From Liolophura sinensis (lineage: Eukaryota > Mollusca > Polyplacophora > Chitonida > Chitonidae), in contig NC_088307.1 in the NCBI RefSeq assembly GCF_032854445.1, forward strand, positions 16,754,017 through 16,802,000: 47,984 bases of DNA. Direction: 5' to 3'. The translations under genes were made by a program, and so were the position numbers. Shown here piece by piece: positions 32,785 through 44,439 of this stretch (its first letter is position 1; each line of letters opens with the position of its first letter). A model generated the notes under the pieces. That model had not been told where the DNA came from. It worked only from the letters and a program-made list of their open reading frames with translations, and ran no database searches.

Positions 32785-33235
32785 GACATATAGGCATACA
32801 TCACATCAGTGTAAGGTATAGATACACATCACATCAGTGTAAGGTATAGGCATACATTTCACAGCGCAAGGTATAGGCATACATCACACCAGTGTAAGGT
32901 ATAGACATACATCACACCAGTGTAAGGTATAGGCATACATTTAACAGCGCAAAGTATAGGCATACATCACATCAGTGCAAAGTATAGACATACATCACAT
33001 CAGTGTAAGGTATAGACATACATCACATCAGTGCAAGGTATGGGCATACAACACATCAGTGCAAGGTATGGGCATACATCACACCAGTGTAAGGTATAGG
33101 CATACATTTCACAGCGCAAGGTGTAGGCATACATCACATCTGTGCAAGGTATAGGCATGCATCACATCAGTGCAAGGTATAGGGTGTATGCCTAAAATAA
33201 AATAAATCACATCAGTGCAAGGTATAGGCATCTAT
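32785..33235. repeat. 27-28 bp minisatellite
   Basis: About fifteen units of GTGCAAGGTATAGGCATACA plus TCACATCA. One subtype (TTTCACAGCGCAAGG) recurs at intervals. A short interruption (GGGTGTATGCCTAAAATAAA) lies near 33183. Confidence 0.93.
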
Positions 33236-33370
33236 CAAACTCCATGTACCACCATACAAGACAGTGCCGTCGACCGCTAGAACAAAAGAAAAGGGAAAAT
33301 CTTGTCTGATCCCTTGTTCGAGATTTGGATAGGACCCACGTCTTGCATGGGTGATTCATTGAAAGTGTCG

Positions 33371-33602
33371 TATTTATTTATTTATTTATTTGACAGGTGG
33401 TTTACGCCGCGCTGAAAAATATTTCACTTATACGACGGCGGTCAGCATTACGGTGGGAAGAAACCGGGCAAAGCCCCGGGGAAACCCACGACCATCCGCA
33501 GACTGTTGGCAGAACTCGCAGCGATCGCATTGGTGAGGGGCTCTTGGGTCATTGCGCCGCGCTGGCGTGCTAACTAACCCCTTCGGCCATGGAGGTCCTC
33601 TT
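33371..33602 (-). mobile_element. Full-length SINE family A
   Basis: On the minus strand: CCATGGCCGAAGGGGTTAGT head, ACCAATGCGATCGCTGCGAG, core and a (AAATA)n tail (plus-strand TATTTATTTATTTATTTATT at 33371). Confidence 0.9.
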
Positions 33603-33645
33603 GCAAATGTATTAAGTGTGTGTTATATAAGAGTAATCTTCATGT

Positions 33646-33710
33646 CGATGCGATATGCTTCATTAAATAATGCGATATGCTTCATTAAATAATGCGATAT
33701 GCTTCATTAA
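33646..33710. repeat. 22 bp direct repeat, three copies
   Basis: GCGATATGCTTCATTAAATA occurs three times in tandem, the last copy ending in ACCG. Confidence 0.92.
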
Positions 33711-34311
33711 ACCGTGGATCTGACTCACGGAACAAAAATTGCACTAACCCACTTACACAGGGTGTACTTTACATCAGATACCATTATATTGACCACATTA
33801 ATTTGACGAGACACTGTTAATGAATCATTGTGTCAAAAGAATATGTAAGCCTGTCTAATCGCAGTCTTCATGGGAAGTCGTAATATGTCTTATATATTTG
33901 TTATCGCATGTTCTTGTCAATTGCCTGTGATTGTATATATAGCCCATGAGGCTTCATGACTAAGACATCGGTAATCTTTGTACTTTCTTTGCCTGTCGCT
34001 CAGCGACATGGAACACTGGTGAGCACAGTCGTCCTAAACTGTGATTGATTGGATTCTACGTCCAATGTCATCGACATAGCGTTCAGTGAGGTAGCATTAA
34101 AAAATTTCGGCACTGAGAAAAATGTTCTCTCCAAATCATTTTAATCATGGCGTTGACGTCAAATTCTGTAAAATCTGAAACGTTACAAATTTGTAACATC
34201 ATAAATAGACATAATTCACTCGACGGGATTAGGTAAATTAGTGAAAAATAATGTAATTAGTTTAAAATAATACATATATGTATATCAATATTAACTCACA
34301 ATCCGATTTTT

Positions 34312-34445
34312 GTTTGATTTATTTGTTTGATTTTTGTTTTACGCCGTACTCAAAAATATAGACGGCAGCCTGAGTTCTGTGTGAGGAAACCGGGGAAAAC
34401 ACGCAACCATCCACATTTCGATGACAGACCTTCCACGTACACCCG
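34312..34445 (-). mobile_element. SINE family A, 3' half
   Basis: The plus strand shows TTTTGTTTTACGCCGTACTC, then GAGGAAACCGGGGAAAACAC and GACAGACCTTCCACGTACAC, the complement of the family 3' half. Confidence 0.78.
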
Positions 34446-34556
34446 CAATCCGATTTTTGAGTGATAATTGTGATAAGCTGAGACATAACAATAACAACCT
34501 GGTAGTTATAAGGACTGCAAAGTATTTATGCAGGATCCAAGTATCGGTGTCAGTAC

Positions 34557-34790
34557 TAAAAAATTTCTCAAGCTAATTAGCTTGCGAGTATATACAACTT
34601 TTCGAAGTTTATTAGCTTGTCAGCATTTACAGTTTTCTCAAGCGAATTAGGTTCGTCAATGCTAACACATTTCTCTTAATTGGCTTTTCAGCTAATTTGT
34701 TTATCACTACTGACATCTTCTCGAGCTAATAAGGTTAGTCAATATATACTATAACACCTTTCCAAATATAATTAGCCTGAGTTAGGTTCT
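34557..34790. repeat. Degenerate ~45-50 bp tandem repeat with TAATTA palindromes
   Basis: Five loose units of TTTCTCAAGCTAATTAGCTT followed by a CAGTATTTACA-like spacer. The first unit contains the perfect 16 bp palindrome CAAGCTAATTAGCTTG. Confidence 0.7.
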
Positions 34791-35087
34791 ACTGACACCG
34801 AAATGTCCCCACTATGAAAATACTACAAGTTTATTATAAACTAAACCACTGGCTTGATTGTTGTAAACCATAAATCATTTCTTAAAAGCTTTCGTAGAAA
34901 CATCCTTCCTTTGATATATTGATGACTTGATCAGTGGCTCAAGCCTCCGGTTTTCCTGAATGTGTGCTATTCTTTCACGTTTTAATAGCGAATTTTATGA
35001 AGAGTTCTTTACGGGTGCAGAAAGACAAGCTTTTTAGTTCCTGAAACCATGCGGTTATCTGTCATACACACAGGTACAGAAAACTTC

Positions 35088-35170
35088 CTTGTGGAGTAAC
35101 TGCTGCGTTGTGGAGTAACTGCTGTCCTTGTGGAGTAACCGCTGTCTTGTGGAGTAACTGCTGTCTGCTG
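35088..35170. repeat. ~20-23 bp tandem repeat, four copies
   Basis: CTTGTGGAGTAACTGCTGTC and variants (CGTTGTGG, AACCGCTG) occur four times. Confidence 0.88.
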
Positions 35171-35501
35171 CGTAAACTTGTCAAATAGCAGAGACGTTCT
35201 TGTTGAGAAATTCCTGGTATCTCAGTGCAAGTTGCTGGTGCGATTAGTCCAGTAGTTGGAGGATGGGGTGGAGGTGGGTGGGGGGGGGGGGGCTATGTTG
35301 CTGGACATTGTAATGAACGAGGCTGAAAGTTGCCCACGACTATTTTAATTGTACCACAGCTGCTTGCGTGGGTGTGTGACTACATGCACTGTTGTTACTA
35401 TAAGGATACACGAACAATGGGTGCTAGAGCAAATTCCGCCACGCTGAAGAGTAACATTTCTTGATTAAAGCCACTAGCTTGGTTTAGTATGTGTGAAATA
35501 T

Positions 35502-35756
35502 CACAAGCTAGCAATGGAACATAACCAAATCCTCAAGCACAAGCTAGCAATGGAACACAATCAAATCCTCAAGCACAAGCTAGCAATGGAACATAACCAA
35601 ATCCTCAAGCACAAGCTAGCAATGGAACATAACCAAATCCTCAAGCACAAGCTAGCAATGGAACATAACCAAATCCTCAAGCACAAGCTAGCAATGGAAC
35701 ATAACCAAATCCTCAAGCACAAGCTAGCAATGGAACATAACCAAATCCTCAAGCAC
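35502..35756. repeat. 36 bp minisatellite, seven copies
   Basis: Unit CACAAGCTAGCAATGGAACA plus TAACCAAATCCTCAAG, with only one or two substitutions across the array. The period is a multiple of three, so a 12-residue repeat (KLAMEHNQILKH) stays open on the plus strand and another on the minus strand. No flanking gene supports translation. Confidence 0.95.
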
Positions 35757-35944
35757 AACACCTGGTTTCATAATATGTATTCTGCGCCGAGGGTCGGGGG
35801 GAATCATAAGTGATATTTAGCACCCGAAGGTACAGACATTGAAAATAAACATGGATGCTCATAAGTTCTCCAATATGCTAAAAGAGGGCGTCTTGGCCTG
35901 AAGAGGGCAGGCTTGATGGGTTAGAGTGGGTGTCTGGTGAGTGC

Positions 35945-36325
35945 ATTTGGGAGTGTGCATGGCGTGTAATTGTAGATCTACAAGCAGACGATAATAGTCG
36001 AAACCTACATGTAATTTTCCCGCCAAATAATTCAATGACACCCCTTTAGTTATGTGTTTACCTGGTTCAAATTTGGGTATGTAGTGGTATAGCTAGGAAC
36101 AGACTATAATCGTTGAAATCTACCTCAACTTTTCCCGCCAAACAGTCCAATAATAGCGCTCCTATTACAACGTGTTTACCCCGATCGTGAATGCGGGTGT
36201 GTAATTGTAAAGTCACAAAGAGGCGATAATCGTCGAAATCTATGCATGTGGCATTCCCGCCAAAGCCCTTCCATAATGTTACCTATTTCCCAGTTCGGGA
36301 ATGTGGGTGTGTAATTACACGTATA
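35945..36325. repeat. ~117 bp tandem repeat, three diverged copies, each with an E2F-like site
   Basis: Copies are marked by GATAATAGTCGAAACCTACA (about 35990), TATAATCGTTGAAATCTACC (about 36105) and GATAATCGTCGAAATCTATG (about 36223). Each is followed by a TTCCCGCCAAA element at 36015, 36130 and 36253. A fourth, solitary copy lies at 37356-37440. Confidence 0.8.
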
Positions 36326-36329
36326 CATA

Positions 36330-37355
36330 GCTAGCTGATTCACACAGTGGTTTCATTTGTTTGGCAAGAGTCATTCGTTTCATGATATCGTCGTTTTAGC
36401 GACTAAAGTCGGACGAAATTTTCTAAATATTAAAATTCACCTTAGTTAATACGTATGCGACGAACATAGTCTTCCAAAACTATGTGTTTCGCTGATATAT
36501 TAGCAATATTGATGTGGTCTTATATGAGATTCTTAAGATGTTATCCATTACGCATGGTGCTGTGACAAACTACATAGGTTTACCACGTACATTAAACTTC
36601 GTATTATCGTTTATGTTCGCATAAACCAACTTTAGTAAGTTTTTCGAACAGAGTTTAAGGGTATCCAATGAGTTAACTTACGTTAGCCTTAAAGAATGCT
36701 GCAAATTTCTATGAATTATATGGCCTTCAAGCACATTTACCAGCAGAGCTTGATCTATTGAGGAACTCAAGGAAAATGATATTTCTCATCACGGTAATTT
36801 CTCTGAACAAATACCACCGGTCAGCAATGTACTATATACCGCTTTAAATAAATAATTTGCGCAGATACATGAAACAGCTCATTTAGAAGCTTTAATAGAC
36901 ATTTTCTGATTATTGCAAATAACAAATTTGCTTGAAAAAAAATCGCAGTAGCTCGTAAAATTTAAGCCGCTGTACTGAAAATGGAAACATGTTTCTCTGT
37001 AGTTATTTTAAATAGTTGGGACAACGTCCCTTATGCCGCAAGCAGTGTTGTTGTTGTTGAAAAGAGAAAATATAGTACGATGGTGTAATGATGGCCTTTC
37101 CCGGCTTCCACAGAAGGGTGTAACGGGACCAGCTTTCTAGTGCTTATACTAGCAGTAACAAACGAGGAATACCCAATAGCTCAGATGATAGAGAGATGGA
37201 CTACGGACATGAGATCCAAATTCGGTTGCCAGTGAGTGAAACAGACTATTTTTAAAAGGAATTTGCGCAATTAGTACGTCACCTGACTACCTTGGTACAC
37301 GTCACCTGAATACCCAGGATGCATCACCTGAACGCCCGGTACACTTCAATGTAAT
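36330..37355. other. Intergenic DNA, no gene recognised
   Basis: AT-rich. The segment near 37165-37225 (ATAGCTCAGATGATAGAGAG) resembles a tRNA A box and could be a SINE head, but the rest of the element is not evident. Confidence 0.4.
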
Positions 37356-37440
37356 TAAGTATATAGACGATAATCGTTGAAATCTACATCTCCTTTTCCC
37401 ACCACAGTTCAATGACGCTCATATTGTTTGTAGCTTAAGA
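37356..37440. repeat. Dispersed copy of the ~117 bp repeat unit
   Basis: GACGATAATCGTTGAAATCT and the following TTTTCCCACCACAGTTCAATGACGC match the unit at 35945-36325, with a mutated E2F-like core. Confidence 0.75.
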
Positions 37441-37737
37441 CTGACGGGTAACAGAACAGTAGCCATTGTTGTCACGTGACAGACATCTCGAAAAAAGATT
37501 GAGTAAGTGAGAAAATAGATTTCTGACCGTGAAAGATATTAGCTTCCTTGATGGGCCCTTGAGACGGTTTACACCCTAAATGGGGGTACGGATGTCTGTT
37601 TGTTAAGGTAGTTATGTGAGGGGCTATAACAGAACAGCAATGAACCTCAATCAAGGGTATCATGTAACTCGTCATGGTTTGTTTAACGGTTGTCATTAAC
37701 ACCCATCTGTTGTGCCCAGTAGTTTAGACTTCCCAAC

Positions 37738-37905
37738 GGGAGTGAGGGTGAGGGTGGGGGAGGGGGTGGGGATGGGGGTGGGGGTGTTGGTGGTGGTCAG
37801 ATAAGGGTGCAGGTAAGATGTGGGAGGTTCTAGGTGAGTGGTGGGGTTGGGGTGTGGGTTAGATGGGGTGGGAGTGGGTAATATAAGGGTGGGGTGCGTG
37901 AGAGT
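37738..37905 (+). repeat. G-rich, quadruplex-prone stretch
   Basis: Repeated runs of 3-5 G (for example GTGGGGGAGGGGGTGGGGAT), interspersed with GTGGGTTAGATGGGG-type sequence, on the plus strand for about 165 bp. The composition satisfies the usual G3+N1-7 quadruplex rule several times. Confidence 0.85.
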
Positions 37906-37909
37906 TGAT

Positions 37910-39920
37910 GTCGCTGGGGCTCGGAGTCAGACAACACTGGAACATGGTCTCTTCTACTTATAACAAACCAATCGCAAAATGCGTATTTTCTTGCTTTTTC
38001 CGACAAGCATTAAAGGTATAAATGGAGATTTGGATCTAAATACCTATAGTTTTTCGAAATTGCTTTCCGTTTCATCACTGTTGCACTTATACCGAGTCTT
38101 TCTTGAAGAAAATGATCAGTCCAATTTAATTCACGTACATATACCATGTACTGCTCCATTTATCTGACTTGTTTCTCTGATAACCTAGTAAGATGTAAAT
38201 CTCGGTCTAAATGTTGATGTCGCCTCACATGAATTTCACGTCCAAGTTAGAGATTCAGACCGATTAACTGACAAACATTATCTTCCCCAAAGATATTTTC
38301 CCAAACATACACATACACATCTGTGTCAACGGTTATCGCTTCACTACACAGACGATTCTTAGACTGTGCCCAACACAATTTCCACCAAGTTACCCCGTCA
38401 GCCAATGAAATCTCGCAGCACATATTTCTCACTATATGAGTTTGTATGACGATGCTGCCATGTCATGTGACCTTAATCTAAGCTGCGCACTTAATTGTGA
38501 TGGATATTACGGACTGGTCAGGAATGGCTACTTCGCTCTGGAAATTCTAATTGTTCGACCGAAACGTGTAACATGCATTTAAAGTGAAGCCGAATTGCCC
38601 ACCAAAGGTGCCAAGGTCAGCCCTGAAAGGTCAGCGCGTTCTTCTGTGTTATCAGAAGAATAAATCCAGACAACATATGCATATAGTTTGAAATCAGATT
38701 TTTCAACGCAGAAAAATTAAGGAAAATAGATTTTCGCCCATTAACGCCTTAGTTATTACAAATAGATAATCAGCTGGTTCTTTTGTCTTTATAATGAGAC
38801 TATTATAAAAATCTGACCTGTACATATCTAACTTTTGTGCTATTTATCTTAATTATTCTGTGAGTTAAGAATGAAGAATCTAAATCTGGATTGAAAACCT
38901 TTTTCTTAGACACATTTCTTGTCCGGTATAGGAGCCTATTATTTCCGTTCTGAACACGTGACATCCGCCCCCCCCCCGCGATCTCACCTTCGTGGAATTC
39001 GCCCGAGGGTAGAAAATGAAGTGAGGCGTGTTTAATTTAATACTAAGGTGAGCCATCCTGTTTTCTGTACGTGAAAATGGTCATACTGAACCACGCAATT
39101 CTCCCAATACGATTTCCAAACAAAGTCGTAACCTGGAAAGTTTTCACTCGTTTTGTTTGCGGATCGCATTCAGAGGAAGGATGTAATGCCTCTGGCCTGG
39201 GGCGGGTCGTGAAAATGAATTGGTCTTGGGTCGGGTTGATGGTGGACGCAATCTCGACGTAGCCCCGGGGTCAGTTTAAAGGGTGCAAATAGCCTATAGT
39301 TCCAATAATGACAATTTATTCAGATTACCACATCTGCCATTCGTCAATCTCGACAATGTGTGCTGTCTTTTTGAAGACGGACACAATAGCGTGGGCGAAT
39401 GTTTGAAGACGGTTTGCTCAAGATTACACAGATAGTCCTGATACACCACAATGATGAATGTCTGTACAGTCTACAAGGACATCTTTTTTAACCTCTTACG
39501 CGATTCCGTGAGATAAAACTGAGCAAATGCATTTTCTCATGACAGTTTCGCAAATGAGGTTGTCTGGGTTATTGAGTCGCAAGGCTACTTGATTTACAAG
39601 AAAACTTGGTAAATATTGAAATGCGAAGTTCTGTAAAAGTCAGTCATTGACAGAATCTATATGTACGTGTATTATTCCTGTGGGTAGTGCGTGAATTAAA
39701 GAGTGCACTTAGTATACACTATCCAAAGCGGTTTTGACAAATATGCACGGGACATCATCTTTGATATATCATTAGCTTCGGCGTGCTAGACGAGACACCG
39801 TCGGGATATGAACGAAATAATGTTGAAAGCGACGTAAACCCAAGCGCACAAACATACAAATGCGGATATTCAGCCACAAAATTCGAAAACTTTGCCTCAG
39901 ATCATTGATTTCTTGACAAT
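37910..39920. other. Intergenic DNA, no gene recognised
   Basis: No convincing coding frame. It contains a CACGTG at about 38956 and a run of C at about 38970-38979. Confidence 0.45.
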
Positions 39921-39924
39921 TACT

Positions 39925-40218
39925 AGTTTGTTTGTTTGGGGTTTATCGTCGCTTTAACATTATTTCGATCTTATGGTGACGATGGCTCCTTAACTGAAGT
40001 AGGCCACACCCAATCCCACATCTTCATAGTTCTGCCTCACTGCAACGCAATGCAGAAGACACCGGACACGACACCCCACCCAGACACCGGGTCAGCCGGT
40101 GCTTAGTCAGCTTCTTTTATGTTAAAAGTCCTAGGTATGACTCGATTCGGGATCGAGCCCCTGGTCTATCGCATACGATCAAGACCCTCTACCCAAGGCG
40201 CCACTGCTACTGGTGATA
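39925..40218 (-). mobile_element. tRNA-derived SINE, third family (family C)
   Basis: On the minus strand the head is GTAGCAGTGGCGCCTTGGGT AGAGGGTC (A box-like) with B box-like GGGGCTCGATCCCG. A body containing CACCCGGTGTCTGGG-type sequence follows, then a 3' end with AACAAACAAAC. It is unrelated to families A and B in its body. Confidence 0.7.
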
Positions 40219-40219
40219 A

Positions 40220-43170
40220 TCAATGAGTCCAGACTCGAATCTGGCTGTCACTTAATTATTGTCTGCAATGTTAAATCAAAAGGTGACAAATCCTTTGATT
40301 TTTTAATTTAATATCGCATTCCTGCATATTTACCTCATAATTTTACCATTTTATTTCAGCCACTCAGTCACTAACTTCATACACTCATTTAAAATAAATG
40401 CAATTTATGCAAAACTGTCTTTAAACAAGATCTACAAAGTAATTATAGAACCAAAATCAATTTAATCACAGACTCAAGATCAAAATCACAGAGGTATTTG
40501 ATTCAGCTATAGGCCTGTGTAAGATGCATGGCCATAGACGAAAAGCGTTTGCGAAATAGGGTTCAAAACTGAGATACAGTCTTCCTGAAATTGTTTCATG
40601 TAGCTTTGATAGGGACCGTGTAGATAAAGTACGTACCGCAAGGTCAGTTCGGCAGGCGGAATACGGTATGCACTGAATGGTTGCCTGCCCTCTGCCTGAC
40701 ACCACAAGAGCCGCGGTGGAAAAACCAGGCCAAGTTTGTTTATCCTTGGGTTCTGGGGAACTTCGCCAGCATGCATTTGGCCTACATTCGCAGTTCCTCA
40801 CAGGCCAGGCTCTGACAGCTCGCCGTCTTCTCGGATAAAGCAATCCCCCTAAAAAAGCATAAAAACGTTTTGTTCGCTCCGGAATTCCGCGAAAACCCCG
40901 CTTTCACGATGAGGCCGCGGCTAAAGGCTGTTGTTGTAGCGCACGAATTGGCTGACAGTCATCTCTGACGGCCTCTCCCGCCACTATTGTCCCACACCAC
41001 GTTCAGCCGGGTTAAGGAAAAGTCCGAGAATTAAAAGGGATGTAAGTTAAGAAAGAGAAAGATGGTAAAGAAGTGGGGTGGGGTGGAGAAGAATTAGGAG
41101 ATGGGGAGATGACGGCGTGGGCTGTATGACTTAGACTTCCAAAAAATTTTCAGAAGAAAAAAGAATGCAGAAATTATTCAAATTACAATACGCAGTCACC
41201 ATGGTTAGTCTCTGGGATGTTGCATATCCGAGAACGCAATAAGCTTCATATAAAACAGAAACATGTTTGTAAGGTATGTCTCCAGACTAGCTACTCGCCA
41301 CGCCGAAAAAAGAATGAACTGAGTCAACTGTCTCATTTAAATAAGCCAAAGGAGAGTAATTCTCTTTGTGACATATATCTCAATGAGTCAGCAGACCTCG
41401 CCCTCTCGCCATTTTATTTTCTCCTTTCTGAATTCAGAAATCCTTACACGACTATATATAGTGAAATGATTAGTTGCAATGATAAAGGAATTAAAAGTTT
41501 AGATTATTAGATTTGCGTGTCTTGTAGATCATTTGCAGCTTGTAACTCACCCGCCCTTTATTTCTCAGTACAAATGCTCTCAACAAGGGCTGGATTTAAT
41601 GTTACCGTATCCTTAAAAATGAGACACCACCACCAAATGCGCTGCAAGATTTCAAACTGTGTATAGTCTATTTTTAGAAGATATACGGTATTGAATAACA
41701 TTGACCGGAAGCTCACGGTGTCTAATTTTGATAAGACGTCTATTTTATCCTCTGAGCGTCAAATGCAATATTCGTCTAAACCAGCCATATTAACCGGATA
41801 CAAAGGCCGTTCAGATTCGATAATTAATAGGCCTGTTCTATCCTCATTTCATATTTATGACAAATTGCTGTATCAAGTGAACTCCAGTAATACTGCCATA
41901 TTAACCGGAAACGCGTTCAGATTCGATAATCTGAAGACCTTTTCTACCCTTATCTCACTTTCCTGATAGATGATTTTACCATTTTTGATGTAACCGTTAT
42001 AACCAGTAACAATTCTTATATACATGCACATACATGTACTTCACCAAAATTTCCTCGTGCTATCCATAATGAGCATGCGCTATGTGTGGCTCGCATATCT
42101 AACGCGTATAGAATCAGATTAAGTCCATCTCTAGTCTTTTTCAATTAATCGAGTCAATGGAAATTTCTGTTTTGCACTAATATTGGCAACAATATTGGTC
42201 ACAATGTGTAACCGGCGTTAAAACTGAAACAATCTTGTTAAAATTAGTTTGTCGGTTGCAGTTTGATATGTTTTGTCTTTTTTTAATACAAACTGTTTAT
42301 AGGCTATATCGTGCATATTTATGGACTAGAGCATCTTGGCAGCTTTACATGTGTTATTAATACGTAAACATGATTGACTTATTTTGTTGGCCGCGATTTG
42401 ATACTTCTTACGCTTCAATCTAGAGTGGCAGATTGTTGTTTACGTATGTGTTAATCGAATGCAACTAATGCAACTAATCTTTAGCGAATTGGCATAGGTC
42501 AAATTTAGGGTTGAAATGAAAAGGACAGAGCCAGGTGTGAACTGCTGTTCTTTACTTGGAGCGACGATCCACACGATCCACAAGACCAAGAAGGCTTGGT
42601 TTAAAACGCTCACTTTAATTGAGAGTGGGGGGAAGTTATACGTTTACAACCGATCTCGAAACAGTTTTTTGGACTATTTCATAACGGTTCAAACTGATTA
42701 TTAATGTATTCAATTCTTACTTCATAACAGGTTTTATGCAAATTAAGATCTGTTTTGGACTGTTTCGTTCACCACAACACCCAACACCCCCACCCCCACC
42801 AATTATAGCCCAGTTTGCCCTATTTTGGACAGCTTACCGGAGTTTTCTGGTTGTTTGGTCTAGTTTGGAAACAGTTATGACCGTCCACTTTCGGTAACAG
42901 CATGTTGGTTTTTGTGCCGTTGTGGATTGTCACATCTTGCGGCTGATGCCTATATATAGATGACATATATTGCGAAAGCAGTGCTCGCATGTTTTCAGGG
43001 TTTAAAGTGGACATATCAAATGCAATGATTTAAACCATCCTTGACAACGGAGCACTAGGATATGAAGCAATGACGCTTACACAAGAAGTTTTGTCCGGAG
43101 TTTTACGCTATATGGTCTTCTCCCAATAAGGCCTTTTCAAAATATATCATCCCGATAACTGAATATTTCT
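40220..43170. other. Intergenic DNA, no gene recognised
   Basis: A 125-codon minus-strand frame at 40466-40843 is rich in Arg/Pro/Cys without a domain and is not called. CpG content is higher at 40830-41010. A diverged 110 bp direct repeat is marked by CCATATTAACCGG at about 41784 and 41896, each followed by GTTCAGATTCGATAAT. Confidence 0.4.
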
Positions 43171-43175
43171 CTGTT

Positions 43176-43250
43176 CATTTGATTGTTGTTTTCACGCCAT
43201 ACTAGTCTACTCAAGATTTTTCATTTATACAACAGCGGTCAATATATGGC
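43176..43250 (-). mobile_element. SINE family A, 3' fragment
   Basis: Plus-strand TTTGATTGTTGTTTTCACGC and CAAGATTTTTCATTTATACA match the complement of the family A tail. Confidence 0.55.
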
Positions 43251-43548
43251 TGGAGGATACAACTGAATGGACTTTGGGTATATTTGAAACATTTCATCTG
43301 CGTATGTGAATAGGGTCAATATATTGGTCAATATACTATAACATAATATAATATAAATCTTAATATCAGTACAAGTGTACACGTTTAGTCGTGCTCCCAT
43401 GGACCGGTTTTCCTGTCCGGTGATATTACATGTTTAGTCAAAGTAGCTTTCTAAAGATGAACCTGAGGAATGTGTTTATTTCATTCTAAACACTGTGCAT
43501 ATCCATATTCTCATTCCGACAGATATACGCGTACTCACACATACATAC

Positions 43549-43579
<31 letters not shown>

Positions 43580-43580
43580 G
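43549..43580. repeat. (CATA)n microsatellite
   Basis: About eight CATA units. Confidence 0.92.
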
Positions 43581-44439
43581 GCCTATATAGCCGTCGCGGG
43601 TCAATGTGTGGTTAAATGACTGGGTTTGTGATGTGTTAGACAGAATATATATACTTAATTCATAGATATAGCCTGAAGGGCAAAAGCCTTCTAAATGCGC
43701 ACTCGGCTAGCCCCTGATTTAACAGGCCACCTATATCAACATACATACCGTATGTATAAACCCCTAAACCTCCTCCCCCACCCCCACCCCCAACCTTCAC
43801 CCGCCTTTCTCAACCACCGCCACCACTTTTCCCTTTTGACAGTCTCTAGATCTCATTACCCCGACCCTTATACAGGCCTACATTTCTATAGGACAATGCC
43901 ATGGGAGGACATTTTAAAAAGAAATGTAGATACTAGTATATTTATACGCGAGTTCGTACGTGCCATGGGTGGCATTGGCTTAAAGGTCTCCCATTATACG
44001 ATAACTGTATCTGTACCATTCTTATTCCTCAACATTCTTTCGCATAAAATGCGGGTTTTCTTTTTTTTTTTATTTACATATATATATATATTTATATACA
44101 TATGCATTCTAATAATTTTAATTCGATTCTGCCCAGAATGACATGCACAATGAATATCACGAAACAAAAGACTGTTGACTAAAATTTCCAGCACATGCCC
44201 GATAGCAGGGCTTTATCTGATAATTCCAATTCTTGAAATTTAACTAAAAGAGTCACCTCTTAAAATTGGGAGATCTTCCAGAATTCGTCTTCCACCAAGA
44301 ATAGAAAACGGCGCGAGAAACTAATCAAATAAACAAAACTGATCAGTCAAGAATAAACTTATTCTAAACGGGATAACGAAAGATGCGCATTTGAAGCCTG
44401 TAACATCAACCCTGTATTACCACATACCTGCAATGGTAT

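Noticed and set aside
32785-35756. Possible CRISPR-like arrays (27-36 bp regular repeats)
   Set aside because: The repeats are directly adjacent with no unique spacers, the window is eukaryotic and there are no cas genes. They are minisatellites.
37165-37225. Possible tRNA gene (ATAGCTCAGATGATAGAG)
   Set aside because: Only an A box-like segment is present. No anticodon arm, T-arm or acceptor pairing can be drawn.
40466-40843. 125-codon minus-strand frame
   Set aside because: Arg/Cys/Pro-rich with no recognisable domain, no hydrophobic pattern and a competing frame of similar length. Compositional openness is the simpler explanation.
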